Assembly: GCA_017441925.1 (NCBI GenBank) | Contig: JAFRUE010000003.1 | Span: 1-64,000 of the forward strand | Reading direction: 5' to 3' | DNA from: Bacillota bacterium | Lineage (GTDB): Bacteria > Bacillota > Clostridia > Lachnospirales > Bianqueaceae | DNA: 64,000 nucleotides | In this document: positions 8,249 to 16,708 of the stretch, piece by piece | Layout of the letters: each line of letters starts with the position of its first letter | Position numbering within the stretch: the stretch's first letter is position 1 | Made by a program: the position numbers and the translations under genes | The notes under the pieces: model-generated | Database searches by the model: none | Told to the model about the DNA's origin: nothing | Seen by the model: the letters and a program-made list of their open reading frames with translations, nothing else

Positions 8249-8442
8249 GTATCAGCTTTCTTCACAGAATCTTCGTAAAAAAGCATATTGCTGACACGTC
8301 CGACGGGATCCTCCGAAAATTGTGTCAGCTTTCTTCACAGAATCTCCGAAAAAAGCAGATTGCTGACACGTCCGACGGGATCCTCCGAAAATTGTATCAG
8401 CTTTCTTTGCAAAATCTCCGAAAAAAGACAAATTGCTGACAC
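8249..8442. repeat. Three-copy array of a 72-73-bp palindromic repeat
   Basis: GTRTCAGC begins units at 8249, 8322 and 8394, and the inverse GCTGACAC closes the palindromic part of each at 8290-8297, 8362-8369 and 8435-8442. Each unit is a palindrome of about 48 bp plus a 24-bp link ending TCCTCCGAAAATT. Units 1 and 2 are nearly identical; unit 3 diverges after the palindrome. The short reading frames across it on both strands have a 24-residue period because 72 is divisible by three, and have no ribosome binding site. It is not a CRISPR array because the linkers are repeats too. Related degenerate copies lie at 11-131. Confidence 0.85.
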
Positions 8443-8473
8443 ACTTTGGAGGCGGAGCAGATGATTCTGCATA

Positions 8474-8511
8474 CAAAAAGGCCTGCCGCACAAAAACTGC
8501 GGCAGGCCTTC
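8474..8511 (-). terminator. Strong terminator of the GH36 gene
   Basis: AAGGCCTGCCGCA (8478-8490) pairs with TGCGGCAGGCCTT (8498-8510), a 13-bp perfect stem. Read leftward it is followed by TTTTTG, so it ends the leftward DMT-GH36 transcript 14 bp after the stop codon. Confidence 0.85.
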
Positions 8512-8524
8512 TGGATTTGTTGCC

Positions 8525-10279
8525 TTAGATTACTTTAATCACCCGGCTGGAATGCGGTACCATATCGAACAGCGTATAGTGTCCCTCGTATTCGCCGATG
8601 TACTCGTCCGTCCAGAAGTCCACGAGTCGCGACTTGTACCGCAGCGGCACGGCAATCGACTTGACCTGATCCGAATGATTGAAGACACAGATGATGTTTT
8701 TGCCGTTCTGCTCAATGCGGCCGATCTCAAACGAATCGTCGTCAAACACGGCCGGATCGCCCGTGCAGGCCATCATGCGCCGGAGCACATCCAGATTCGC
8801 TTCGGACATCTCGTCCAGCTTATCGCCTGACGTAATCACTCCGCCGCACGCGACGATATAAGCCTTGTGATACTCGAACTCCGCATCGCACAAGGTGCAG
8901 TTTCTCTTGCGGAAATGCCCGTCCCGCATATCGCTGCGGTCGATTTTCTCCAGAACGACGCCATCGGGATCCAGGATCCACAGCCGATTCTGCCAAAGGC
9001 GTCCTTCGAGCTCTTCCATATTGCCGTGAATGGTCTCCCAACGGCGGAACACGTCATTCGTCGTCCGGTTGCCGTCCACAAGCCCCAGCTGCGGCCAGAA
9101 AGGCGCATTGCACCCCAGAACATAACTGTCTCTGCCGACCTCGTCATTGATTGCCTCAAAAACCGCACGAAAAGCCTCAACGCGCGTTTTATCCGGATCA
9201 TGCCGGAATCCCGGCAGCGCACCGTAGCTCGTGAAATCCAACTTAAAATACCGGATGCCCCATTCGTCATGCATCGTGCGGAGAACCTTTCGGATGTAAG
9301 CAACCGCCTCAGGATGTGTCCCGTCCAGAATATACCAATGCTTCGCATGACAATGCTCATTGGTCGGATTGCCCTGTGCGTCTTTGACGACCCAGTCCGG
9401 ATGATCGCGGAACAGCTGTGAATCATCCGCAACAGAGAAAGGCGACAGATATCCGGCCGGTTCGCACCCGATCTCCCGGATTCGATCACAGATTTCTTTC
9501 ATATCCGCGCCCGTCCGCGGATTCGGGATCAGCCAGTCCGTCGAAGACTGATAGCCTGCGTCGATCTGAATGCGCTTCAGCTCCGGAATCCGTCCCTTCA
9601 TGGCACGCGCCTGCTCATACATATCCTCCGCCCGGACACCTGAAATCGCGTGATAAGAACACCATCCATTGGGAATCTCCGGGTAGCGGCGGCGCGGATG
9701 ATTTTCATTGATACGTGCGGCAAACCGCGCAAAAATCTCCTCGCGGCCCTCGCCGTTCAGCACGACGAATTCCTCGAACCGCCAGGTTTCGCCGGGGCGC
9801 AGCGTCAGATTCTCGCAGTCCATAACGATCTCGATGTAATTGTTCCGGAAGCGGAATTCGGACTGGAAGCGCCGGCAGCTGGTAAATCCCATCAGAATCC
9901 GGTCCACCTGCGTCGGCGAAAGCAGCATGCAGTTATAGGCTGTATAGGTGTCCGGCGAAAACTGACTTTTCTCCAGATGGAAAAACTCCTCATCATGGCC
10001 ATAGTGACCGATCACATAAGGCTCGGCCAGTGTCCCCGCGTGCTGTGTCAGCATATGATAGCCTTCCGCGTAAAACGGGCAATCCGCACTGACAGGGAAT
10101 CGTCCGTAGAACAGCGCGACCTCCTTGATCTGAACGGGTTCGCAGCTCACATTCCGCAAAGAAGCACGGCAGCGCTCTCCGTCCCATTCTCTGACAAGCT
10201 GCGTAAGTCCCCGGTCCACTCTGCCGTCCGTCAGCCGGACAGCGCCGGGCAGCTCCTGCACGAAAGATTTATCAAACAT
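8525..10279 (-). CDS. GH36-type alpha-galactosidase-like glycoside hydrolase
   Basis: 584 residues. Residues about 1-190 form an N-terminal beta-rich domain, followed by a TIM barrel (about 200-500). The nucleophile is Asp348 in YFKLDF and the likely acid/base is Asp402 in LVDGNR. NGWCSYH (205-211) and the RIQIDAGYQ strand are typical of clan GH-D. The protein is cytosolic, with no signal peptide. Alpha-galactosidase activity is the default expectation; several GH36 subgroups have other specificities. The frame is open upstream to 10378, but GGGAGGAAT lies just before two ATGs (10282 and 10279); spacing favours 10279. It follows the DMT transporter by 26 bp. Confidence 0.85.
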   Translation of the reverse strand: MFDKSFVQELPGAVRLTDGRVDRGLTQLVREWDGERCRASLRNVSCEPVQIKEVALFYGRFPVSADCPFYAEGYHMLTQHAGTLAEPYVIGHYGHDEEFFHLEKSQFSPDTYTAYNCMLLSPTQVDRILMGFTSCRRFQSEFRFRNNYIEIVMDCENLTLRPGETWRFEEFVVLNGEGREEIFARFAARINENHPRRRYPEIPNGWCSYHAISGVRAEDMYEQARAMKGRIPELKRIQIDAGYQSSTDWLIPNPRTGADMKEICDRIREIGCEPAGYLSPFSVADDSQLFRDHPDWVVKDAQGNPTNEHCHAKHWYILDGTHPEAVAYIRKVLRTMHDEWGIRYFKLDFTSYGALPGFRHDPDKTRVEAFRAVFEAINDEVGRDSYVLGCNAPFWPQLGLVDGNRTTNDVFRRWETIHGNMEELEGRLWQNRLWILDPDGVVLEKIDRSDMRDGHFRKRNCTLCDAEFEYHKAYIVACGGVITSGDKLDEMSEANLDVLRRMMACTGDPAVFDDDSFEIGRIEQNGKNIICVFNHSDQVKSIAVPLRYKSRLVDFWTDEYIGEYEGHYTLFDMVPHSSRVIKVI

Positions 10280-10305
10280 CATATTCCTCCCTCTTGGTAC
10301 GTTTT

Positions 10306-11208
10306 TTAAGGCAGTTGGTTTTGCTTGCGCCGCTCCGGCAGCTGCGAGAGCACGACCGCAGCAAAGATCAGGACGCACCCGGCAGCAGCCCGGCCCGTCA
10401 TGGTTTCATGCAGCACGAAAGCCCCTGTCAGCACGGAGAAAACCGCCTCCAGACACATGATCAGCGAGGCTTCGGTGGGGTCCGCATGTTTGAGCGCGAC
10501 CATCTGCAGGGTATAGGCGACGCCGCTTGAGAGCACGCCGGCGTACGCGATCGGCAGCCAGTTCGAAAGGACGAGCTCCAAGGACGGTTTTTCCCAGATC
10601 AGCATCCCGATGCAGCCGAGCACGCCGACGACCGCGAACTGGATACAGGCCATCTCGACCGGTTCGACCTGCGGTGCGAAGTAGTCGATGATCAGAATGT
10701 GCACGGCAAAAACGACTGCGCAGCCGAGGATCATCAGGTCTCCGGACTGCAGGCTCCACTTGCCGGGCTCCATGCAGAGCAGATACAACCCCGCCACCCC
10801 GATCGCGACACAAAGCCAGATCAGGGGACGGATCTTCTTCCCGATGATCACGGACAGCACCGGTACCAGAACCGCGTACAAAGCCGTAATGAAGCCGGCT
10901 TTGCCGGCTGTGGTATAGGAAATCCCGGTCTGCTGCAGCATGGATGCCGTGAAAAGCGCAAGTCCGCACAGGATGCCGCCGAGCAGGAGTTTGCCGCGAG
11001 CCGCAGCCCCGGACTGCCTGCCGCCCGCCGCCTTTCTCTTTCGGAGCACTGCTATTACCGGAACCAGCACCAGCGCGCCGATCACGGACCGGACTCCGTT
11101 ATATGTAAGCGGCCCGACGGCCGTCCCGGCTTTCTGCGCGACAAATGTGGACCCCCACAGGAAAGCCGTGAGCAGCAGCATCAGATTGCTGCGCATTCTT
11201 TTTGTCAT
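10306..11208 (-). CDS. EamA/DMT-superfamily transporter
   Basis: 300 residues with about ten hydrophobic segments in two EamA repeats, typical of drug/metabolite exporters of the inner membrane. The N-terminal Arg/Lys stretch and the 'AFLWGSTFVAQKAG' segment are characteristic. GAGGAGAT precedes the ATG at 11208. Substrate unknown; cotranscription with the GH36 enzyme could be incidental. The leader (11209-11320) holds a terminator-like hairpin between promoter and gene. Confidence 0.9.
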   Translation of the reverse strand: MTKRMRSNLMLLLTAFLWGSTFVAQKAGTAVGPLTYNGVRSVIGALVLVPVIAVLRKRKAAGGRQSGAAARGKLLLGGILCGLALFTASMLQQTGISYTTAGKAGFITALYAVLVPVLSVIIGKKIRPLIWLCVAIGVAGLYLLCMEPGKWSLQSGDLMILGCAVVFAVHILIIDYFAPQVEPVEMACIQFAVVGVLGCIGMLIWEKPSLELVLSNWLPIAYAGVLSSGVAYTLQMVALKHADPTEASLIMCLEAVFSVLTGAFVLHETMTGRAAAGCVLIFAAVVLSQLPERRKQNQLP

Positions 11209-11251
11209 AATATCTCCTCTGTCAAGGCTTTTTCAGCCCTCTTCTTTCTAT

Positions 11252-11293
11252 AAAGAAACCGCTCCGGATGCCTGCGCAGCTCTCCCGGAGCGG
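11252..11293 (-). terminator. Terminator-like hairpin in the leader of the DMT gene
   Basis: CCGCTCCGG (11259-11267) pairs with CCGGAGCGG (11285-11293). Read leftward it is followed by TTTCTTT. It can end the sigma/DUF4179 transcript coming from 12525, but it also sits downstream of the promoter at 11321-11349, so it may attenuate the DMT gene. Confidence 0.6.
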
Positions 11294-11320
11294 AAATCAG
11301 TAATGTACACATGCAGATCA

Positions 11321-11349
11321 AATATAGCACTTCCCGGCGCGTCCGTCAA
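11321..11349 (-). promoter_or_regulatory. Promoter of the DMT-GH36 operon
   Basis: On the reverse strand, TTGACG (11349-11344), 17-bp spacer, TATATT (11326-11321). The predicted start near 11314 leaves a 106-nt leader containing the hairpin at 11259-11293. Confidence 0.55.
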
Positions 11350-11385
11350 TGATCTGTTTCGCTTTATGCGGAGTTCTGTCCCCGC

Positions 11386-12525
11386 TTACGGAATCTTGTA
11401 TTCCACATCGTTGAAAATGACGCAGTCCATCTGATCATAAGGAATGATCTCCGGCAGGATGGCCCTGCGATGGACGATGAAGACCTCTTCGTCATTATCG
11501 CTTTGGATGTCATGAGTATATGTGTTTTCCACATAGCCCATGGGGTTGGTTATGCCATTCAGATCGGTGACCGTCGATAGGTCGATCTCCTGCCCGTCCT
11601 TGAGCCGTAGTGCCAGATTGATATTGTCGGTGAAGGCTTCGGTATGAAAATGTATCGTGAGCCCCATGCTCCCATCAGGACCAGGTTCGTATACTTCTTC
11701 TGCACGATGTGACGGTGTGTCGCTGAGGACAGTATAATCGACCAGAATGGCAAGCGGGGAAACATGGATAAAATCAATCCGAAACTCCTCTCCGTTCTTT
11801 TCAAAAACAGTCCCTTCCGCAAAAGTCAGACTCTCTACGGTCTGCGGTACCGTAAATTCAAATTCCCACCATGTATCCCTATTTGTGAGGTTTTCTCCAC
11901 GCTTTTTATACCATGCCTGTAGTTGGCCTAATTCTACCTGATACTTCTCGGCAGGATTACGTACTGCCGATGCATAATTTATATAGTATCCTGCCGTTTC
12001 TCCTGGTGTATAATTCATATAGTCGATATCAACGCCTTTACGACGCAGTCCAAAGTAATAATCGCTGTCACTCTGCCCTCTTGAGGTAAACAGAACACCT
12101 TTAAGATCCTTCGTATCCGCCGACAGGAGCGGTTCCCCGTTCTCCCGCTCAATCTTATACAGAACAGCCAGAGCCTTGCCATCGTTCAAAGCAGCCACAG
12201 CCGTTACCGTTATGCCCCCAGAAGTAACGCTGATATCCAGCGGCATCCCCAGTTCTTCAATCAGTGCTCGCTGTTCATCCGTCTCCCCGAGGGCCTCAGC
12301 GAACTGATCTTCCGTCTCCGGGGACAGAAGTCCCGTAGCGTATCCGGCAGCCGCAAGCCCAAGGATCAGGGCTGCAACCACAGCGACTAACAGTGGTCTC
12401 CGGAATCGGAGCTTTGGAGACGCCGCATCTGCGGCAGCCTGCATCCGCATCAGTGTTTTGTCTTTCAGATCTGCATCAGGGACAGTATCCATGGAGTATT
12501 CTTTTAGCTTATTGTCTATATTCAT
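11386..12525 (-). CDS. DUF4179 anti-sigma-factor-like membrane protein, copy 1
   Basis: 379 residues. A short cytoplasmic N-terminus (1-43) is followed by one transmembrane helix (about 44-64, LLVAVVAALILGLAAAGYAT) and a long extracytoplasmic domain containing the DUF4179 region (SVTSGGITVTAVAALNDGK...). It is encoded right after an ECF sigma factor, so it probably holds that factor at the membrane until a signal arrives; this is inferred from gene order and family. Start at 12525 is chosen for AAAGGAAA upstream. Closely related along its whole length to the protein at 16705-17847, sharing LSDTPSHRAEEVYE and LRLKDG(Q/R)EIDLST. Confidence 0.82.
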   Translation of the reverse strand: MNIDNKLKEYSMDTVPDADLKDKTLMRMQAAADAASPKLRFRRPLLVAVVAALILGLAAAGYATGLLSPETEDQFAEALGETDEQRALIEELGMPLDISVTSGGITVTAVAALNDGKALAVLYKIERENGEPLLSADTKDLKGVLFTSRGQSDSDYYFGLRRKGVDIDYMNYTPGETAGYYINYASAVRNPAEKYQVELGQLQAWYKKRGENLTNRDTWWEFEFTVPQTVESLTFAEGTVFEKNGEEFRIDFIHVSPLAILVDYTVLSDTPSHRAEEVYEPGPDGSMGLTIHFHTEAFTDNINLALRLKDGQEIDLSTVTDLNGITNPMGYVENTYTHDIQSDNDEEVFIVHRRAILPEIIPYDQMDCVIFNDVEYKIP

Positions 12526-12561
12526 AATGTTTCCTTTCTGCACATTCGTGTGCTGATCTTT

Positions 12562-13035
12562 TTATTCCAGCATGTTTTTAAGTACCGTTCGGCCCCGTGA
12601 CAAGCGGATTCGGACGGCATTCGGACTGATTCCGAGAATACGGGCTATCTCCTCCGCCGACAGATCCGCAAAATAGAAAAGCTCCAGCGGGCGGCGGTAC
12701 TTTTCCGACAACTGTGACATTGCATTCCTCAGGTCAATATAAGAAGAATTGTCCATGTTGGCAGCGTCTTCGGCCAGGGCTACTGGCGTATCGTCCAGCG
12801 ATTGGGCCATATGCCGTCCTATGATCCGCCAGAGTTTCCGACAGTGGTGTACAGTTGTCTTCGCAAACCATGCGCGCGCTTTAATATCATCTACGAAAAC
12901 CGGCTGCTTCTGGGCATATGTAACAAAAACCTCCTGAAACACATCTTCCGTATCGCTTATATTAGCCATACGCGATCGGGCGATTCGGAACACCAGGCTG
13001 CCATACTTCTCGACTGCCTGATCGAAATCTGTCAT
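12562..13035 (-). CDS. ECF-type RNA polymerase sigma factor, copy 1
   Basis: 157 residues with region 2 (YGSLVFRIARSRM...DVFQEVFVTYA, core binding and -10 recognition) and region 4 (MSQLSEKYRRPLELFYFADLSAEEIARILGI, helix-turn-helix for the -35). GGAGGAGGG precedes the ATG. Its own upstream region carries a motif shared with the copy-2 sigma gene, suggesting autoregulation. Paired with the DUF4179 protein 36 bp downstream. Confidence 0.93.
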   Translation of the reverse strand: MTDFDQAVEKYGSLVFRIARSRMANISDTEDVFQEVFVTYAQKQPVFVDDIKARAWFAKTTVHHCRKLWRIIGRHMAQSLDDTPVALAEDAANMDNSSYIDLRNAMSQLSEKYRRPLELFYFADLSAEEIARILGISPNAVRIRLSRGRTVLKNMLE

Positions 13036-13070
13036 CTCTATACCCTCCTCCCCGCGGTTGTTAACTGCTG

Positions 13071-13110
13071 CACTTATAGTATTCCAGCAAAGCAGGAAAA
13101 CATTTCAACA
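13071..13110 (-). promoter_or_regulatory. Conserved element upstream of sigma copy 1
   Basis: Read leftward: TTGAAATG, then TTCC-TGCTTTGCT-GGAA (imperfect inverted repeat), then TATAAGTG. The same order (TTGTAACA, TTCCC...GGGAA, TATAAGTG, then GCAGTT) occurs before sigma copy 2 at 18389-18427. Likely an ECF-dependent promoter or operator; inferred from the two-way comparison. Confidence 0.5.
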
Positions 13111-13167
13111 CTTATAAAATAATTGTATATATTTATAGTAAAATGTCCAGCAGGACTCAGCACGCAC

Positions 13168-13216
13168 AAAAATCGGGCTGCACGATGCCGCTCTGAAAAG
13201 CTGCCTCGTGTAGCCC
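13168..13216 (-). terminator. Terminator of the ABC transporter-lipoprotein operon
   Basis: GGGCTGCACGA (13175-13185) pairs with TCGTGTAGCCC (13206-13216) with one mismatch. Read leftward the stem is followed by GATTTTTG. It separates operon copy 2 (ending in the lipoprotein) from sigma copy 1. Confidence 0.75.
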
Positions 13217-13246
13217 ATTCTGTCGCATTTATCTCTCTGCTTTGCT

Positions 13247-14440
13247 TTATCTTGTATCCATATTACTGGCAAGAATCACTCCCGTATCCGCGGTAATCGC
13301 GTATGATTTGTATTCATACATCGGTTCATCCGTTATATGATTCGTATAATCCGCCTCTGTTTCCACATGGATCATCCAGCACGGTCTGGTATACATCTCT
13401 TCTCCATCGATGATAACGACATGGTTAAGCTCCAGCTCCGTTATTCGGCTGTCTTTCAGATGAATGGACTTATTGTATTCATCCAGATATATCTGAAGCG
13501 CCTCTTCCGGGGACATAACATCGACCGTATTTCTTTTATCCTGAACCGTGACGAATTGCTGTACCTGAATCTCAGCAATGCTGCAGGCTGCATTATATCT
13601 GGCATGCATTTCGACATGCGTTGCGTTCTGTCGGTGTATATCCTGCCACTCCAGGCTGTCGGTAATCGGAACTCCGTCGATCATCTCCCTCATAATGATA
13701 TAATAATCTTCGTCTGCAGTTGTAAATACCACCTGAATGGAAGTGTCCGGTTGTGGCGCTCCGGACTCTTCAGGAGTCTGAAGATGCAGCATATTAACAT
13801 ACTCATTATAGATCTCTCTGTTATAATTTGCCGTATCCGCATCTCTTGCCAAGATGCTTTCTATCTCAATATTATCAAACCCGAGAGTACGCATTGTACC
13901 TAATACTTCATCCGCGACCTCATCCCGTGAAGCAAAGTCAAGAGCCTCCTTGTCCGAAAAAGCTTTCCATTTCAGACACCCCATCGTCTGTATGCTACTG
14001 TTGGGTTCGGTATCCTTTGTAAGAGTGCGTAGCATGTTTTTCACAGATCGTTCATGCTTATAATTCTGTACTGTATATCGAGTAAACGCAAGCCCTCCAT
14101 GGATAACATCTTTATTATACATGTTTAAGATTTCTCTAAATTGGCTTCCGTTATTGATCTGATAGGAATCCCCCTCAGCATAATCAAAATGCTCATACTC
14201 CGGTTCCGACAAGAGTGTTTTGATCGCGTTCTCCTGATCAACCGTGATCCATGTGACTGTGTATTCTGCCAGTTCAGCAGGATAGTCCTGCGGAAGTGTG
14301 GCATCCATTGTTAACGTCGATGGAAGCGTTATATCCGTTCCGCCTGGCGCGTCCATCTTGCTCTCTGCTTCAGACGATTCGGTACCTGAACAGCCTGCCA
14401 TCAGAATACAGATCAGTATAAGTGCTATGATTCTTTTCAT
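13247..14440 (-). CDS. Lipoprotein of unknown function, last gene of the sigma/ABC operon
   Basis: 397 residues. It begins with a lipoprotein signal peptide, MKRIIALILICILMAGC, with the lipid-modified cysteine at 17, so it is anchored on the outer face of the membrane. The rest has no motif I recognise; it contains several Asp/Glu-rich and Tyr-rich segments and a C-terminal 'ITADTGVILASNM' typical of PepSY-like or secreted sensor folds. GGGAG precedes the ATG, and it starts one base after the ABC ATPase stop. As the last gene of a sigma/anti-sigma/ABC operon it may be a substrate-binding or immunity-type lipoprotein (inference). Confidence 0.75.
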   Translation of the reverse strand: MKRIIALILICILMAGCSGTESSEAESKMDAPGGTDITLPSTLTMDATLPQDYPAELAEYTVTWITVDQENAIKTLLSEPEYEHFDYAEGDSYQINNGSQFREILNMYNKDVIHGGLAFTRYTVQNYKHERSVKNMLRTLTKDTEPNSSIQTMGCLKWKAFSDKEALDFASRDEVADEVLGTMRTLGFDNIEIESILARDADTANYNREIYNEYVNMLHLQTPEESGAPQPDTSIQVVFTTADEDYYIIMREMIDGVPITDSLEWQDIHRQNATHVEMHARYNAACSIAEIQVQQFVTVQDKRNTVDVMSPEEALQIYLDEYNKSIHLKDSRITELELNHVVIIDGEEMYTRPCWMIHVETEADYTNHITDEPMYEYKSYAITADTGVILASNMDTR

Positions 14441-14441
14441 C

Positions 14442-15074
14442 TTATTCTCCCACAAGTCTGCCGTGATCAAGCTCGTGCACATCATCGCACAGAATCTCGA
14501 TGTCCTCTTTGCCGTGACTGGCAAGCAGGATCGTCTTACCCTCGTCCCGGAGCTTCAGCAATAGTTCGCGCATCTCCACCACGCCTTTGTTATCCAGTCC
14601 GTTCATCGGCTCATCCAGCAGCAGGAGCGGCGGATCCTCCAGGATCGCCTGCGCGATGCCAAGCCGCTGCCGCATACCCATGGAATACCTACGTACGGGT
14701 TTCTTACCAACATCGGCAAGGCCTACGATCTCCAGTACTTCTAAGATTCGTTCTTTGGATACATTGCCGCTGAGCCCGGCCAGATAGCTCAGATTCTTAT
14801 ATCCACTGACCGAACCGATAAAACCGGGCGACTCGATGATGATCCCCATCTGCTGCGGTTTATTATGCTGTACAGGCTTGCCATCGATCGTAATACTGCC
14901 CTCTGTCAGCTCCATGAACCCGCAGATGCACTTTAAGAGAACCGTTTTGCCGGAGCCGTTCCTACCGATGATCCCATGGATCTTACCCTGCTCAAAGCTG
15001 AGATTCACATGATCCAGTGCTGTTGTCTCCTTGAACTGCTTGACCGCGTCTTTTACTTCAATATATGCATCCAT
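14442..15074 (-). CDS. ABC transporter ATP-binding protein (BcrA/lantibiotic-immunity type)
   Basis: 210-residue ATPase: Walker A GRNGSGKT (37-44), signature region RYSMGMRQRLGIAQA, Walker B LLLLDEPMNGLD, and a switch histidine in LLASHGKEDIE. It energises the two permeases encoded immediately upstream. The AGGAGG site supports the start at 15074, four bases after the permease stop. Single-domain ATPases of this sort with two dissimilar permeases are typical of peptide-antibiotic self-protection or detoxification systems; the substrate here is unknown. Confidence 0.88.
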   Translation of the reverse strand: MDAYIEVKDAVKQFKETTALDHVNLSFEQGKIHGIIGRNGSGKTVLLKCICGFMELTEGSITIDGKPVQHNKPQQMGIIIESPGFIGSVSGYKNLSYLAGLSGNVSKERILEVLEIVGLADVGKKPVRRYSMGMRQRLGIAQAILEDPPLLLLDEPMNGLDNKGVVEMRELLLKLRDEGKTILLASHGKEDIEILCDDVHELDHGRLVGE

Positions 15075-15078
15075 TCCG

Positions 15079-15954
15079 TCAGCCTCCTGTCTCTTGATCA
15101 TAGATATCCCCATGTCGGAAGCGTATGCTGCTCAGTATGCAGAATACCAGGATACATCCTGCTAAAGCACATACCGCGTATGCAGGAGTCGGTTCGTGCT
15201 CGGTCCCGTACCAGTTCAGATACAAGGGCGTCGCCCATGTCATCGGTGCAAAATACAACAATGATGTTCCAAATACCAATTGACCAAGATCTCTTGAAAA
15301 CATAGATATAAAAGCAAGTATACCAAGAATAACTGTTCCGTATGCTTTTCCTGTCATCACGCGCAAACAGCCGACCATACTGCTTGAAAACGCATTGCTC
15401 AAGATCATCAATAATAGTGCCATTAATGTGCTGACAAGAGGTGTAACCGTTCTTACATAGATTTCTCCTATAACAAGAGAAAGCTGTATGCCCGTCTTCT
15501 GCACAATATCCCCGGTATGATTCGACAGAGTATGGATGACCGTTCCCCAATCTTTATCCCAACCTATGGAAGGTAACACCATGATAAATGAACAAATAAA
15601 AGCAATGGCGGTTACCAGCAGAGAACTTAGTATAATAGATAGGATCTGCCCTCCTAAATATGCCGTCCTGCCGCATCGGACAATCATACTGTGGGAATAT
15701 GCGTCAACCAAAAAGGCATCCGAATACAACAGCATCATAATCCCTGCATTTACGACTATCATTCTGTCAAATGAGAGAAAAAAAGAGAATATCCAGGGAG
15801 AGATTTTCACGCCAAAGTATCGTACAACATCATTTAATGGAGAATATGTAACATAGCTGAACATAATCAGCAGAACAAGTCCAAATACTGTTTTGCTGGA
15901 CAATAGCCATCGTCTAAATGTAATTACAGCAACTTTCCATGATACCTTAAACAT
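15079..15954 (-). CDS. ABC transporter permease (second subunit)
   Basis: 291 residues, about six hydrophobic segments in the pattern of ABC-2-type permeases, with a large loop near 150-175. No catalytic motif is expected. Its start overlaps the stop of the upstream permease by eight bases, so translation is probably coupled, and the ATPase follows after four bases. GC content and codon use look lower than in neighbouring housekeeping genes. Confidence 0.8.
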   Translation of the reverse strand: MFKVSWKVAVITFRRWLLSSKTVFGLVLLIMFSYVTYSPLNDVVRYFGVKISPWIFSFFLSFDRMIVVNAGIMMLLYSDAFLVDAYSHSMIVRCGRTAYLGGQILSIILSSLLVTAIAFICSFIMVLPSIGWDKDWGTVIHTLSNHTGDIVQKTGIQLSLVIGEIYVRTVTPLVSTLMALLLMILSNAFSSSMVGCLRVMTGKAYGTVILGILAFISMFSRDLGQLVFGTSLLYFAPMTWATPLYLNWYGTEHEPTPAYAVCALAGCILVFCILSSIRFRHGDIYDQETGG

Positions 15955-16708
15955 GAGCTATTCTCCTTCGCATACCTATCACGGCAAGCCAGCTAAAAAA
16001 TACAGTATATAGCAGAGTCAAAACCAACTTAATGAGAATGGCCTCCGCTGCCGTATTTGCAGGAAGAGAATTCCACCATGCCAAATCAAGAACGGACGGA
16101 AAATTATACTTATATATCAGGCGCGACATTGTCAGTATTATTCCAAGAGGCGCTGCAATTGCTACATAAGGATGTATAAAGAAAACCGAAGCTACCATTC
16201 CTATCTCTGCTGCTACAACAGTCTTTAAGGATCTGTCAGCAATAAAAAGAAGCATGCCAGCCAACGGATAGCCATTTTGCATTAGAGTTATTTCATATAA
16301 TTCTGTAGTACTGCTTTTAAAGTAAAGCGGGAGCTTTGCGGACAAAACTACCATCAACAAAACTGTTGCAACAAAGTGTGTCAGAAAGCCCGACACAGCA
16401 CACCCAAGTATTTTAGAAATTGTATATCGATCTGAACCGGTTCTGATAATCCAAAGTCTGCTTGCTCCCGATTGCCATTCCATTGCCAGCGATGGTGCAA
16501 AAGAAAAGGCAGGAATCACATATATGGTAAAAAACGCCGTGCTCCCCCATACTGCCATTTCCAAAACATACCATACATCTATATACTCATCGTTGACAAA
16601 ACCAAACCCTGCAAAACTGTATATTATAAAAGTAATTAATATAGCAGCAGCAAGTCTCCAGGAAAAAACCTGACGTAAGTCTGTTGCAAATACACGCAAG
16701 AATTTCAT
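15947..16708 (-). CDS. ABC transporter permease (first subunit)
   Basis: 253 residues with about six transmembrane segments and short loops. The N-terminal MKFLRVFATDLRQVFSWRLAAAI is typical of ABC-2-type permeases. Overlaps the anti-sigma gene by four bases and the next permease by eight, showing a tightly coupled operon. Noticeably A/T-richer than the surrounding genes, which may mean that the transporter part was acquired separately (inference). Confidence 0.8.
   Translation of the reverse strand: MKFLRVFATDLRQVFSWRLAAAILITFIIYSFAGFGFVNDEYIDVWYVLEMAVWGSTAFFTIYVIPAFSFAPSLAMEWQSGASRLWIIRTGSDRYTISKILGCAVSGFLTHFVATVLLMVVLSAKLPLYFKSSTTELYEITLMQNGYPLAGMLLFIADRSLKTVVAAEIGMVASVFFIHPYVAIAAPLGIILTMSRLIYKYNFPSVLDLAWWNSLPANTAAEAILIKLVLTLLYTVFFSWLAVIGMRRRIAHV

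Noticed and set aside
8249..8442. CRISPR array or repeat-protein gene
   Set aside because: Spacers are as conserved as repeats, the unit is palindromic over 48 bp, and no cas gene is present. The 24-residue periodic frames on both strands arise because 72 is a multiple of three, and they lack ribosome binding sites.
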